DNA of 64,000 nt, from positions 52,645,217 to 52,709,216 of the forward strand of contig CP141139.1 of NCBI GenBank assembly GCA_035236585.1, written 5' to 3'. Made by a program: the position numbers and the translations under genes. Source of the stretch: Warburgia ugandensis (Eukaryota; Streptophyta; Magnoliopsida; Canellales; Canellaceae). The notes under the pieces were generated by a model. The model did no database searches, was not told the origin of the DNA, and was given only the letters and a program-made list of their open reading frames with translations. Shown piece after piece: positions 53,676 through 64,000 of this stretch. How positions within the stretch are numbered: the stretch's first letter is position 1; the number at the start of each line of letters is the position of its first letter.

Positions 53676-54128
53676 GTGTATATGATCATGAAGCCATTGT
53701 ATGAAGTGTTGCAGATAGTACTACATTTGCACCAATGTTTTGGAATGCATACGATGACTTCTAGGGAAACCCTAAACAATTCTAGACTACATTGGAGGAA
53801 CCTGATGCCATTATACGTTCGGTATATAGATTATACTAAGTTGTCTGAAGTGGCAGACCTTTACAATATGAAATCAAGATTTGCTTTTTCATATCAAGGT
53901 TTTATAGAATTAGTGAAAGTCATCTGTAAAATGCTAGTGATGGAGAACAAATTGGCTAGATCGACATGGGAGGCAAAGAAAATCTTGGCTACACTGGGGT
54001 TGAATTATGAAAAGATACATGCCTATCCCAATAACTACATCTTATATAGAAAGGATCATAAAGACAAAATTACATGCCCAACTTGTGGACATTTAAGATG
54101 GAAGCTGAAGAAGAATTCAAGTGATTAA
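53676..54128 (+). pseudogene. CACTA TNP2-type transposase, N-terminal part
   Basis: 150 residues including MKSRFAFSYQGFIELVKVIC, WEAKKILATLGLNYEKIHAY and YILYRKDHKDKITCPTCGHL followed by RWK. It corresponds to the segment before the TNP2 catalytic domain, with its zinc-ribbon-like C-x2-C. The frame ends at 54126-54128. Confidence 0.8.
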
Positions 54129-54408
54129 CATGTGAAAGATATCCCTGCAAAGGTCCCTATGGTATGCTCCCTATTCTAAAGTTCCAAAGAATGTTTCATA
54201 TTATAGAAAAAAATAAATAAATGAAGAAACTAGTATGGCATGCTGAGGAGAGAGTAAATGATAACTATTGTATGCCATCTAGCAGATTGCCCAGCATGGA
54301 AGCTTGTAGATTTCATGTAGCCTAATTTTAGAGAAGAACCAAAATCCTATGACTTGTAATATCTATAAACAAGATGAATCCACATGATTCTATGAGCAGT
54401 AGGTATAG

Positions 54409-54640
54409 TTGTTGCCTACTATAATAGTTTGTTATAATCTTCCGCCATTGTTATGCATGAAGAGGAAGGTCATAATGTTAACTATGTTAATATCAGGTCC
54501 CAAGCAACTTGGGATTGATGTTGATGTGTACTTGGCTCCATTTATTGATGATCCTAGGAAACTGTGGGAAGTAGAGGTTGAAGCTTATAATGCTTACAAG
54601 AAAGAGACATGCACCCTTAAGGTTATACTACTATAGATAA
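54409..54640 (+). pseudogene. CACTA TNP2-type transposase, core part
   Basis: YNLPPLLCMKRKVIMLTMLI, SGPKQLGIDVDVYLAPFIDD, then KLWEVEVEAYNAYKKETCTL. The SGPKQPGNDIDVYLAPLIDDL motif is diagnostic of plant CACTA transposases. The frame stops after LKVILL; later parts of the domain (to about 55250) survive only as short pieces. Confidence 0.88.
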
Positions 54641-55553
54641 TAAGTGACTTTCTTGCATATGATAATTTGGTAGAATCACAGTGAAATAATACAATGCATG
54701 TCCTATTTGTAGTGATCAAATGTGTGCTACATGGCTTTAACATGGTAGAAAGATGGTAGTCTTAGGCCACATAAGATGGTTGCATAGAAATTATCCATAC
54801 CATTTTAAAAAGGGAAATTAAATAGTACTGTAGAGATTAGGACACCTCCAAAAAAGTTGACTAGACGACAAGTATTGGAATAGGTTAAAATCCTTAATGT
54901 ATCATGTGGGAAGAAGAAGAAGAAGACAGCTTCCCCTGCATATATAAGCAACTCTAAAAGTTGATGGAAGAAAAAGTCAATATTCTTTGAACTTACATAT
55001 TGGAAATCCCTACATAAGTAGCATGTGCTTGATGTCATGCACATTGAGAAGAATGTCTATGAAAACTTATCTATTACCTTGTTCAACATGCTAAGAAAAA
55101 TAAAGGATGGACTTGCAACTCGAATAGATCTCATGATAATGGGTTTGAAGAGAAGGTTGCATCCATAGGATAGGGGCAGCCAAGGAACATACTTATTTAA
55201 AGCAAATTATACACTTGGGAGAGAGGAGAGAAGAATATTATGTAAAACCCTGTCAAAGATGAAAGTTCTAGATGGGTACTCTTTAAGCATTAGAAGCATT
55301 ATCTTTATGGAAGAGCTAAAACTGTTAGGGACGAAGTCTAACAATAGCCATGCATTAATACAACAACACCTACTGTAGCAATATGTTTAGTGTTTCCAGA
55401 TAAAGTTAGAGGATCTATTACTCAATTCTATTACTTCTTTTGTGTAAGAAGGTGGTGGATACATTGAAATTACAAGAAATCTAGGAGCATTTAGCAATAA
55501 CCTTATGCAAGCTTGAGAAAATCTTCCCCCATCCTTGTTTGATATTATGAATA

Positions 55554-55853
55554 GTGCACCTCAATAATGAGGTTAGGCTACGTGAACCTATTTATTTACG
55601 ATGGATGTACACATTTGAAAGGTACATGAAGGTGTTAAAAGGGTATGTAAGAAATCACAATCGGTTGGAGGGGTGTATCGCCAAATGTTATATTTCAAAA
55701 GAAGTGGTTGAGTTTTGTACCAAGTATTTGTCAGGAGTGGATGCTATTGGAATCATGAAAAAGAAACATTTAGGTAGATTAATTGATCCAAAATTTGGTG
55801 AACCTCTCCCCAATGGTCATGTATTGACCAATGATCATAAGGAATGGGACTAG
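55554..55853 (+). pseudogene. CACTA DUF4218-type domain
   Basis: 99 residues: LNNEVRLREPIYLRWMYTFE, RYMKVLKGYVRNHNRLEGCI and AKCYISKEVVEFCTKYL, matching the conserved 'G-V-RWMYPFER-LK-YVRN-RPEGSI-E-Y---E-F-S-YL' block that follows TNP2 in plant CACTA proteins. Its role in transposition is not known to me. Confidence 0.85.
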
Positions 55854-56269
55854 CCACAGCTTTATGACTTGTGAAACATTAATGTTAATATAATTCAGCC
55901 ATATATTGAGTAAGTAATTAATGCTCTTTCTTTGATTTCTTTCACATTTTCATATATATTGAAGGGTAATGTATTAATGTTATACATAATTTTCATCTCA
56001 TCATTGTAGAGAGCACATGGACTTCCTAAAAGAGAGGTATCCAAGAGATGCAAAGAAATAGAAGTGGTTACAAGATAAGCACTGTCCTTCCTTCCCCACT
56101 TGGCTTCGTTAGAAGGTGTTTAATTACAATGAGTTAATGCTTCAATCACTTAATTGATTGTAATAGCATATACACATATAGTTAATCATCTCAATTAAGT
56201 AATAGCATACACATGCTTTAGATCAGTGAGATGTTCTAGGTCATAGTATTTTTAAATCACTGGGCTGAA

Positions 56270-56660
56270 TGGTGATGGGACGTCAACCAAAAGCAATAAA
56301 ATATGCTAGATATGCCATGAATGGTTATTATTTTCACATAAAAGATAGTGATAAATTAAGAGCACAACAAGGTAGTTGTTAAGCTACTTATTTTTCTAGT
56401 TTAAAGGACAACAACCCAATTGTAACTACCAATACCTATTATGGGGTTATACACAAGATAAGGGCATTGGATTACACTTGTAGAATTATTATTGTGTTTA
56501 AGTGCAATTGGGTGGAATACAATAAAGATAGCATCAAAACTGATGCCCTCGAATTGACATTTGTTAACCTCAATAAGACCGACTATCAAAATGACCAATT
56601 TACTTTGGCATCTTAAGTGAAACATATATTCTATGCCCAAGATGGACATGATATGAGATG
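56270..56660 (+). pseudogene. CACTA DUF4216-type domain, plus copy
   Basis: Broken frames give NGYYFHIKDSDKLRAQQGS, YFSSLKDNNPIVTTNTYYGV, IHKIRALDYTCRIIIVFKCN and WVEYNKDSIKTDALELTFVN, then KTDYQNDQFTLAS. This is the C-terminal DUF4216-like domain of CACTA proteins. The inverted copy at 58111-58401 is closely related. Confidence 0.8.
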
Positions 56661-57044
56661 ATCAACTATTTTATCAGCCTCCCTAAGGGACTTTTACGAC
56701 GAAGATGAATTAGGTGAGATGGCAATTGATTACCCTTCAATCACTACAATAATGCCATCAATTGATCTAATAGGGGAGAAAGAGATGGATTATGCGTGTT
56801 ATGCTGTGAGGAGGGTGCTTAGGTGGGATTAAATTGTATATGAGGGGGCAAAGTAAAATGCTTGTAATATATGATGTGTGAATTGAATTAATCAAGTTGA
56901 TATTAATTGTCATTCCAATCACATGTTATACATTAAGGAAATAAGGGATGGAGGCACCCTTTGCCCTTCACAGGTTACTAAGAAATTTGAGATCCAAAGA
57001 ATAGAGAAAATTGTTATTATAGAGAGTGTATAGGTCAATTGTCA

Positions 57045-57545
57045 TATATTTTAATACATATAAGATGGTTATTCATAAACTATCTTATATATAGTAAAAT
57101 ATAAGATGGTTTAATAGAAACCATCTTATGTTATTCTAATAAAATTAAGGTGGGCAGATTGGTGGGAAAGATTTACTAGTAATATAGGACTATTCACCAA
57201 AACCATCTTATAACTCCCAACACTATAATATGAGACAATTTTTAAAAAAACTGTCCTATATTGGAAATGACACACTTATATATAAGATAGTTTTTAAAAA
57301 AAACATCCTATATTTACAAGAATATAGGATGGTTTTAACATAACTATCTTATAAAATCCTTATAACAAATAATATGAGATGGTTTTGGAAACTGTACTAT
57401 ATTTGTTTCAATATAGCATGGTTTTTTTAGGCTGTCTTATATTCTTCAAATATAGGATGGTTATTTGAAAAGAAAACCATCCTTTATTCACACAACATGA
57501 ATATAAGCCTTTAAAAAGATAAAAACTATACTATATTAAAGGTCA
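57045..57545. repeat. CACTA right subterminal repeat array
   Basis: At least ten TATAAGATGGTTT/AAACCATCTTATA variants, with some reading TATAGGATGGTT, the same core word as the centre of the foldback element at 45945-46240. Confidence 0.82.
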
Positions 57546-57779
57546 CTTTCACATTGATATGTTCCCATGCCTGAATTTTTTGTTTGATTAATAAAGTCTC
57601 AAAATCTTATATAATTAAAGTAGTTTTACTAATTTTTTGAACCCTTAAAATCTTAAAAACCTGTGAAGTACAAAGGTTACCCCATGATTTATTTCGTTGA
57701 CGTTTAACTAGTGTTTGGAATGATACATGATGTGTAAATTTAAATTGATTAGTTAAATTATTATTCATATATTACATGA

Positions 57780-58580
57780 TACAAATACTTTAATTTGTAC
57801 CCTCATATACAATCAGATTCCACCCACGCACCCTCCTCACCAGCATCACGCACATAATCCATCTCACTCTCCCCGATTAGATCGATTGATGGCATTGTTG
57901 TAGTGATTGAAGGGTAATTAATTGCCATGTCACCTAGGTCATCTTCATCATAGAAGTCCCTTGGGGAGGCTAATAAAATAGTTGACCATGTTATATCATG
58001 TTCATCTTGTATATAAAATACCTATTTTGCTTGAAATGTTAAAATAAAATGGTCATTTTGATAGTTGATCTTATTAAGGTCAACCAACGTCAAGCCGAGG
58101 GCATTAGTTCTTATGTTATCTTTGTTGTGTTGCACCTAATTGCACTTAAATACAACCATAATTCTACATGTACAATCCAGCTCCCATATCTCAAGTATAA
58201 CCCGTAATAAGTATTGTTAGCTATGATTGAGTTGTTATCCTTTGAACTAGAAAAGAAAGTGCCTTTAGCAACTAAGCGAACACCACTACCTTGTTGTGCT
58301 CTTAACTTATCACGATCTTTCGTGTGAAAGCAATAACCATTAATGACATATCCAAAATACTTTATTACTTTTGGTCGAGGTCCCATTGCCATCCAACCCA
58401 AGCATTCAGTTTACTATGACTTGGAACATCTCGATGGTCTAAAACCTGTATATAATAACATATTAATTAAAATGATTAATTAATGCATGCACACATATAC
58501 TATTATACAAATCAATTAATTTCATCATAAAGAACTATTCAATGTAATTAAATATCTTCTAACGAAGCCAAGTTTGAATG
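57780..58580 (-). mobile_element. Inverted CACTA 3' segment
   Basis: The reverse complement matches 56090-56880 in order: 'acttggcttcgttagaag' (58575 side; plus copy near 56098), 'gagatgttcca/tag gtcatagta', the DUF4216-type frame 58401-58111 (NGYCFHTKDRDKLRAQQGSG, FFSSSKDNNSIIANNTYYG), and 'aactattttat/agcctccc/aaggg.ctt' near 57960. It carries fewer stops in the DUF4216 frame than the plus copy. This places two related CACTA 3' ends head to head across the subterminal array. Confidence 0.82.
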
Positions 58581-59400
58581 TTGGAATTAATGTTGTAATG
58601 ATGTTTGGATAGGAAACCAATCATTGGCCAATTTAGTGGGGGTAGGATTTCTTATACACGATTGAAAGAAATATGAAGGTCATGAAGATAATGGGGGAAG
58701 GTTGTTCATAGAATCAACAACTATTTGATTCCTAAACCCCACAAGTTAAGTCCCTTGTTCTTAAAGAGAAAATAATATATAGGAAATCCATGAATCAGAT
58801 GATCTGCTACTCAAGTAAGTATAGGGAGTGCACTATTAAGCTAGTGTATCTTTGGGGTAAAAGCCAAAGACAAACTTCTAAACTTTGGAAATCCATATGG
58901 TTATCAAACTGTCTTGAGTTAAGAGTTTCTTGTGGCTATGGGCCACCCTTACACTTCCTACCAAAAACCTAACTTTTTGAAGTCCCATTGTCATCCACTA
59001 TGCATATCCTTTTGTCAACATGAGGACAAAACTACTTTTCATGTCATCTTGTTACCTCTCTTTGGCAACAAACATCTTTGGAGAACATTCTAGATCACTC
59101 TTGATCCTTTCTCCAACCCTACTGAGGTCATCTCCTTTCCTCTTCAATAAACATCCTTCTTTGGTAAGTAAGGCTTGTTGTTTTGCCTTGTCGGATTCTA
59201 TCTTGCACAGTTCATTAGAACACAAGAAACTATTTCATGCATTCCTATCCTAGATTTGACCCCAATCATATCTAGTTTTTCATTATTATTATTGTGCAAA
59301 AACTTGCTAACTTTAGAAATTATGTATTTTGTATGTCCAATCAAATGAGTTCCTCAAAAATTGGAATCATACATGGTTGAAATTGAATAGTCAAATAGTG
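58581..59400. other. Unassigned sequence
   Basis: Short frames only. A second CACTATTAAG occurs at 58831, similar to the CACTA terminus at 52646, and may mark an old element end. Confidence 0.35.
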
Positions 59401-59421
59401 GTTTGGGTCAGCTAGAAGCCA

Positions 59422-59640
59422 TTGCGATATTGTTCATTCAAGCTCAATTTTGATGGGGCTAGTAAAGGAAATCCAAACCCAATTGCGATAAGGGTCATTA
59501 TTCATGATTCGACAGGCAAAATCATTGTTGCTTACAACATCTATCTTGGTGTCAAAACAAGCACTTTTAAGGAATGGTATGCTTTACTGTTTAGACTAAA
59601 ATTGGCTAATGATCTTCAAGTGCATAAACCTATAGGTGGA
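59422..59640 (+). pseudogene. LINE-type RNase H (RVT_3) fragment
   Basis: FKLNFDGASKGNPNPIAIRV, then IIHDSTGKIIVAYNIYLGVK and STFKEWYALLFRLKLANDLQ follow the plant RNase H-like pattern (K-LNFDG-SKGNPG-AG-GGV-RD--G--I-A--L ---EA-AL--GL--A). The first catalytic Asp (NFDGAS) is present; the Glu of the A-E-x-x-AL position reads K-E-W-Y-AL. It is probably the 3' end of an L1-like LINE; the preceding RT was not found in the window. Confidence 0.7.
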
Positions 59641-60000
59641 AGGGGACTCTCAGGTCGTCATCAACCTATTTTGATCTCTTCCACTAATGATAGTGGGGAT
59701 GGAGGAGGTGGTGCAAGTAGCTTGTAGGGTCCTCCACTAGGCTTCCCTCAATGAGTCTAGAGAAGGAAATGAAGTAGTTGAAATGTTTTGAAAATTTGTT
59801 AATTTCATATCCAAGAAGTTTTGTTTGGAGGAATACTGTGCCAAACATTTTAGGAAAAAATTTGTTTGATGATGTGTGGGAAACTATGTACCCTAGACAC
59901 TGTTAAATTTTCTTCTCTTCATCAATTATGGTTTATTATCTAAATAAAAAGTAATAAAATAAAAAGGATTTTTAAAGGACTGACCATACGCACACATAGG

Positions 60001-60110
60001 GTAATGATATATACACTCCTTTTCTACTTAGGCCGCCCATTGTTTCTCTCAATCTCTGTCTACAAAAGAAGGGTGTACCATGTGAGAAAAAGGAGTATAT
60101 ATATCATCAC
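60001..60110. mobile_element. Short MITE
   Basis: The left end GTAATGATATATACACTCCT (60001-60020) pairs with the right end AGGAGTATATATATCATCAC (60091-60110), extended inward by about six further bases on each side. It is about 110 bp long and has no coding capacity. Target duplication uncertain. Confidence 0.65.
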
Positions 60111-60957
60111 ATACACACACACACCCACGCGCATGCAAGAGAAATAGGATAAGTGAGAAAAAAGAAGTTGGTACATAAAAATGTAGAATTAGTGAGATCA
60201 ATTATAATAGCTGATTTTTTAAAACCAAAATAGGGGGGAGAGAGAGAGCGAGAGAGTTTTGTTTAGATTTAAAGATAAAATCAAAAGTGTTAAAAAAAAA
60301 AAGGAGATAAATCAACATTAGTAGAGATTTTAAAAGTTATGGCAACTGATATTTATGAGACAACATTTACTAAAAGAATATTTTAAAAGATTAGATATCT
60401 AACTAACTTTAATTAGAATATATGCTTTGGACATGCCTCCATACTAGAAACATTTTGAAAAACTACATTAAGTTAATTTTATTCACCCTTCAAATTAGGT
60501 GGAAGAATTTGTTTAATTAATAATTAATAATATATTTATATTTATATTTATATAATTAAAATAATAAATAATAAATAATAGATACATATATAAGTTATTT
60601 AGTGTTACATTACCCACTACCCAAGGGAAGTGCTTGTCTTGCAAACATTGGACAAAGTTGGAATGAATTGCATAAAGTGAAACTTGAACATTTAGTAATA
60701 CTTTTTTAGTTTTACAAATTTGCTATTAAGTTTTCATTAACTTTGCAAAATTTCCATTCTATTAGTTTTCCATCCTCCTTCCTTGTTAGTTTTTTGATAA
60801 TTTTGATATTACCCTTTTCTATTTCTCTCTCTTAATATGTTCTAATAGACCTGCTACATCACACATGTAGACATGATTAAATTGCCAACTTTAGTCACTA
60901 AGTTCGATGACTTCCTAATGGAAAGTTTCAATAAAACTTGGTATCTAACACAATTCA
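60111..60957. other. Unassigned A/T-rich flank
   Basis: Nothing recognisable apart from short CA and GAGA runs (60113-60125, 60238-60257). Confidence 0.5.
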
Positions 60958-63900
60958 TGTAATATTTGTAATTTATCTCATTATATATATATAAATTATC
61001 CAAAATTTTCATAAAAAAAATAAAAAATTGAGTTTTCATAAAATTGATATTTGTAGAGGCCAAATTTAGGATTGAAACATTGATAATTGGATAGTATTCA
61101 AAAAATGGAATCTAACAACACTAAGAACGCTACATCAAAGTTCGGAAGGAAAAGTTATGGGTATTTGAAGTTGAGAGGCATTTTGATAATTTTTCAGTGG
61201 GATCCATTAGTCTAATTTTAAAATAAAAAAAGGGTGTAAAATGTAGGGAAATTTTGAAAATGGCACCCCTTGTCTCATCCTAAGAAAAAGGGCAATTCGC
61301 AGTAGGCAGTGTAGCCCTGCTTAACATAGGTGGGCCATTGGTTTTACACGTTTTAAACATGTTTCTCACATTCCCCCCTTCCGCCTCCCCACTCCACTCC
61401 CCCACACACAATTTCCACTCCTCTCTCCCTAATCTCCTCTCCTCTCCTCCTAGCCAGATTTCTATTCTTCCCCTTCTCTCCTTCTTTCCCGCTTTCTCTT
61501 TCAAGAAAATTTGAAAATGGCACCCCTTGTCTTATCCTAAGAAAAAGGGCAATGTGCGGTAGGTAGTGTAGCCCTGCTTGCCATAGGTGGGCCATTGGTT
61601 TTGCATGTATTAAACCCATTTCTCATGTTCCCCCCTCCCCTCCCCCACACACAATTTCCATTCCTCTCTCCCGAATCTCCTCTCCTCCTAGCCAGATTTC
61701 TCCTCTTCCTCTTCCCCTTCCCCTTCTCTCCTTCTTTCCCGCTTTCTCTCTCTCCCTATCTTTTCTTCCCATTTTCTTGCCCTCAATCACCAACCGATCG
61801 AGCCCTGAACAAGACAACTATAGTGGCCCATTTTTCCCTCCCCTCTAACCCATTATAGATAGGCCCTCTCTCCACCTCCTTTTCATGTCATTTTTCTCCC
61901 CATGTTGGTGGCCAAACTGGTTTTTCTGGCCAGTTTAATGGATAGTCAAATGGACTATCTAAGCCGTTTAATGGATTCCTGGGCCATCAAAATCTTAGGA
62001 CCATTAAAACAATCATAATTTGAGCAATTTGGACCATAGATCTAGAGAGAAAATAATGGATGAGCTGAGCGCATTATCCTCGATTGACATTGCACCTAGG
62101 ATGCACTAGGCAAATGCAAGCTAGAGTAATTGTGTGCACAGGGCTGGACAGGGGCTGCGTACATAATTTGAGGGCAAAATAGTATGCTAGTGCATCCTAG
62201 TGACGATGATGCACCCAAGTGCATCCTATGATCGTGATGCACCTAGGTGTGTCCGGGATGCGTGTTACGGGTGTGCATCTTGGTGACATGGATTTATCCT
62301 ATTTTAAATTTAGATTTTGATATGGACTTTAAAATTGAACAGAAAGTAAAAATCTTTAATTCAAGAGGTTATATAAGCCTACATCTTGCTCTAAAATTGT
62401 TGTTGGATTCGTCTTAATAGCACGAACCCAATTTTGTAATGAATTTTAAGATCTAACCACATTTTGACTAGACTAAAACCTATTAAACATTGAATGACCC
62501 AAATTTCTCAGATTAGAGGGTGGTTAGGCCTTGGAAATTGATTAATTAGATGATATAATAAGTGAATTGACTGATTTAGTAGCTAGACCATATAATTAGA
62601 CCAATATTATGATCCTAATTATTGGATAAAATGAGAACTATGGATTTGACAGATTAGAGGATGATGTGACTGTCAAATCAATAGATTGACTATTAATACA
62701 CACATACATCTTAGAAAATACTACAAATATGATGGATTGAGATATATGAGATATATATTGAATAATTAAACACCTTAGAGGGTATTTAAAATAATCCATC
62801 AGTTGGATCATCCCATAAACCATGGGTTAAGTAGGATTGGACCTTAGAAGTCATCAGAACTATCGACTCGATCAACCAAGATTAGATCTAACCATCTAAT
62901 CAATATTTTAAACATTGAAATAGGAAAAATACTAGATAGGAGACACTGATCATTTTGGATTGAGGAAAAATAGAATGTTTGAATCGTTGATATATGACCG
63001 ATGACCATGATCAAAGATTAGACAATGATTAAGAGACTTAGACCTTAATTAGGGATGAATAAACACCAAATTACCTACATCAAGGAGGATCTAGACTTAT
63101 ATAAGTAGAAATGATGAACTTTGAGTTAGAAATGGCAATGTATAGTACATGTGATTTGACAGGTGCATCAGATTGTGCTAATTTGAGAGGTGGCACACTC
63201 TAGAGGGTTGATCCTAACTGAGGTAGGTGATGATATTTGATATTAATGTATTCTTATAAAACCATGGATGATAATTATGATGATTTCATCAATGATTTTG
63301 ATGCATGTTTATATTTCATTTTGACCTCATTGGGATTATTATTAAGCATGTACATCTTTTATTTATGTATGATCATTTTGATTTACTATAATTATGTATG
63401 ATCACTCTGATTTACATCTTTCATTAATGGCTCATCCGTAAGAGACTGACCCTGTGTTAAGGACACTGCTTTGGGATGGCGAGCCATAAATGCTCCTGTA
63501 TTTCATGCATCAAATATTACTTATTATCATTTATTTTGATATATTGAGTGATTTTTGTGTTTTGCAAATTTTTTATGGGTGTTTCTACCCTATGGATGCT
63601 ATGGTAGGAGAGATTTAAGGCCGACCACCTACCTTGTGATTTTGTGAGATGATTAAATACCCACCCCATAGATGGGAAAATATCATAGATAGTTGTATCA
63701 TAGGTAGTTCACACTATTATTCCAATCCTCATTCATGTGCGACAAATGCTTAAACTCCCGTTCTAGTGTCAACAGGGAGTGGCAATTGGTAGACCCATGA
63801 GTTGTTTACTAGTGCAGCATGGTGATCCATATGTTTGTTTTGCATTTTCATGCAGCATTATGAACACACTTGGACTGATATATTCTTATATACCCACGAT

Positions 63901-64000
63901 GTGACGACACATGGAGGATTGGTATGAGTACTCATGACTTGATGTGAGAGTGTGTCGTATACTCATGGGACTCAGGTAATTGGGTTCCCTTCATTGATGA
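60958..64000 (+). repeat. Long LTR, copy C (runs off the window)
   Basis: It starts TGTAATATTTGTAATTTATC at 60958, the same start as copy B, and follows copy B (inverted) through the 'aatggcaccccttgtcttatc' block, a C/T-rich tract, the 'gatgcac' region, 'ggtaggtgatgat' (63222) and the 'gagactgaccc' block (63442). It shares the last part with copy A. The 3' end lies beyond the window, so whether it is a solo LTR or part of a longer element cannot be told. Confidence 0.8.
61252..61780 (+). repeat. About 260-bp tandem duplication in LTR copy C
   Basis: The block beginning GAAAATGGCACCCCTTGTCT at 61257 is repeated at 61513, including 'gggccattggtttt', the poly-C/CT-rich stretch and 'ctcctagccagatttct'. 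Copy B has one unit only. Confidence 0.85.

Larger units (their letters stand above)
52646..57560 (+). mobile_element. CACTA (En/Spm) DNA transposon, decayed
   Basis: It starts CACTATTAAAAATTGG at 52646. Subterminal arrays of TATAAGATGGTTT/AAACCATCTTATA lie at 52680-53015 and 57045-57545, and between them are plus-strand remnants of a TNP2-type transposase and associated domains in normal order. The 3' terminus (expected TAGTG) was not found; the nearest TAGTG is at 57709-57713 without a matching 3-bp duplication. Every coding part contains stops. Confidence 0.85.

Noticed and set aside
57709..57713. TAGTG as the right terminus of the CACTA element.
   Set aside because: Flanking three bases (TTT) do not match ATG before 52646, and the inner bases match the left terminus only weakly.
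61280..61858. Arg/Glu/Gly-rich minus frames and Pro/Phe/Ser-rich plus frames in the LTR copy C polypyrimidine tract.
   Set aside because: Low-complexity translations of a duplicated C/T-rich LTR block.

Overview
The window is nuclear DNA of a flowering plant; I cannot name the species. The evidence is split, intron-containing coding sequence with GT/AG junctions, plant-type transposable elements of nearly every class (chromovirus and Athila-type Ty3/gypsy, RTE and L1-like LINEs, tRNA-derived SINEs, a TRIM-like cluster, CACTA, PIF/Harbinger-like, MITEs) and captured pentatricopeptide (PPR) fragments, a family greatly expanded in plants. No rRNA, intact tRNA gene, CRISPR array or bacterial operon was seen.

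Layout. 1-3.3 kb: a truncated long LTR (copy A), then a (GA)n tract and a cluster of short TRIM-like LTR units. 3.7-6.9 kb: a decayed RTE-type LINE on the minus strand. 8.2-22.7 kb: the only convincing host gene, on the minus strand. I could join nine coding exons in a single open phase to give a 547-residue coiled-coil protein. Its last intron carries a 5,375-bp chromovirus (9383-14757) with 400/407-bp LTRs and a perfect GAAAC target duplication. The insertion lies five bases inside the intron, so those duplicated bases are the splice donor. 23-30.8 kb: mostly unassigned, with one SINE, a doubtful LINE fragment and a purine-rich stretch. 30.8-34.1 kb: remnants of an Athila-type element. 34.6-38.3 kb: a 3.7-kb solo LTR (copy B) with a GATTT target duplication.

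39.3-58.6 kb is a nest of elements. An Athila-type gypsy element on the minus strand (gag about 52.6 kb down to the integrase C-terminus about 47.4 kb) is interrupted at its 3' side by a 6.3-kb element (40924-47225). That element has 23-bp terminal inverted repeats and a TAA duplication, as in PIF/Harbinger. It carries a Myb/SANT-like ORF, two unrelated PPR gene fragments, subterminal tandem repeats and a 716-bp foldback structure, but no recognisable transposase. At 52.6 kb the Athila gag is cut by a decayed CACTA element with TNP2-type transposase remnants, followed by an inverted copy of the 3' part of a related CACTA.

58.6-64 kb: an L1-type RNase H fragment, a short MITE and a third copy (C) of the long LTR, running off the window end.

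Only the coiled-coil gene looks like a functional protein-coding locus. The rest is mobile DNA in different states of decay. The most unusual item is the gene-fragment-carrying PIF/Harbinger-like element, followed by the retroelement abutting a splice donor of the host gene.
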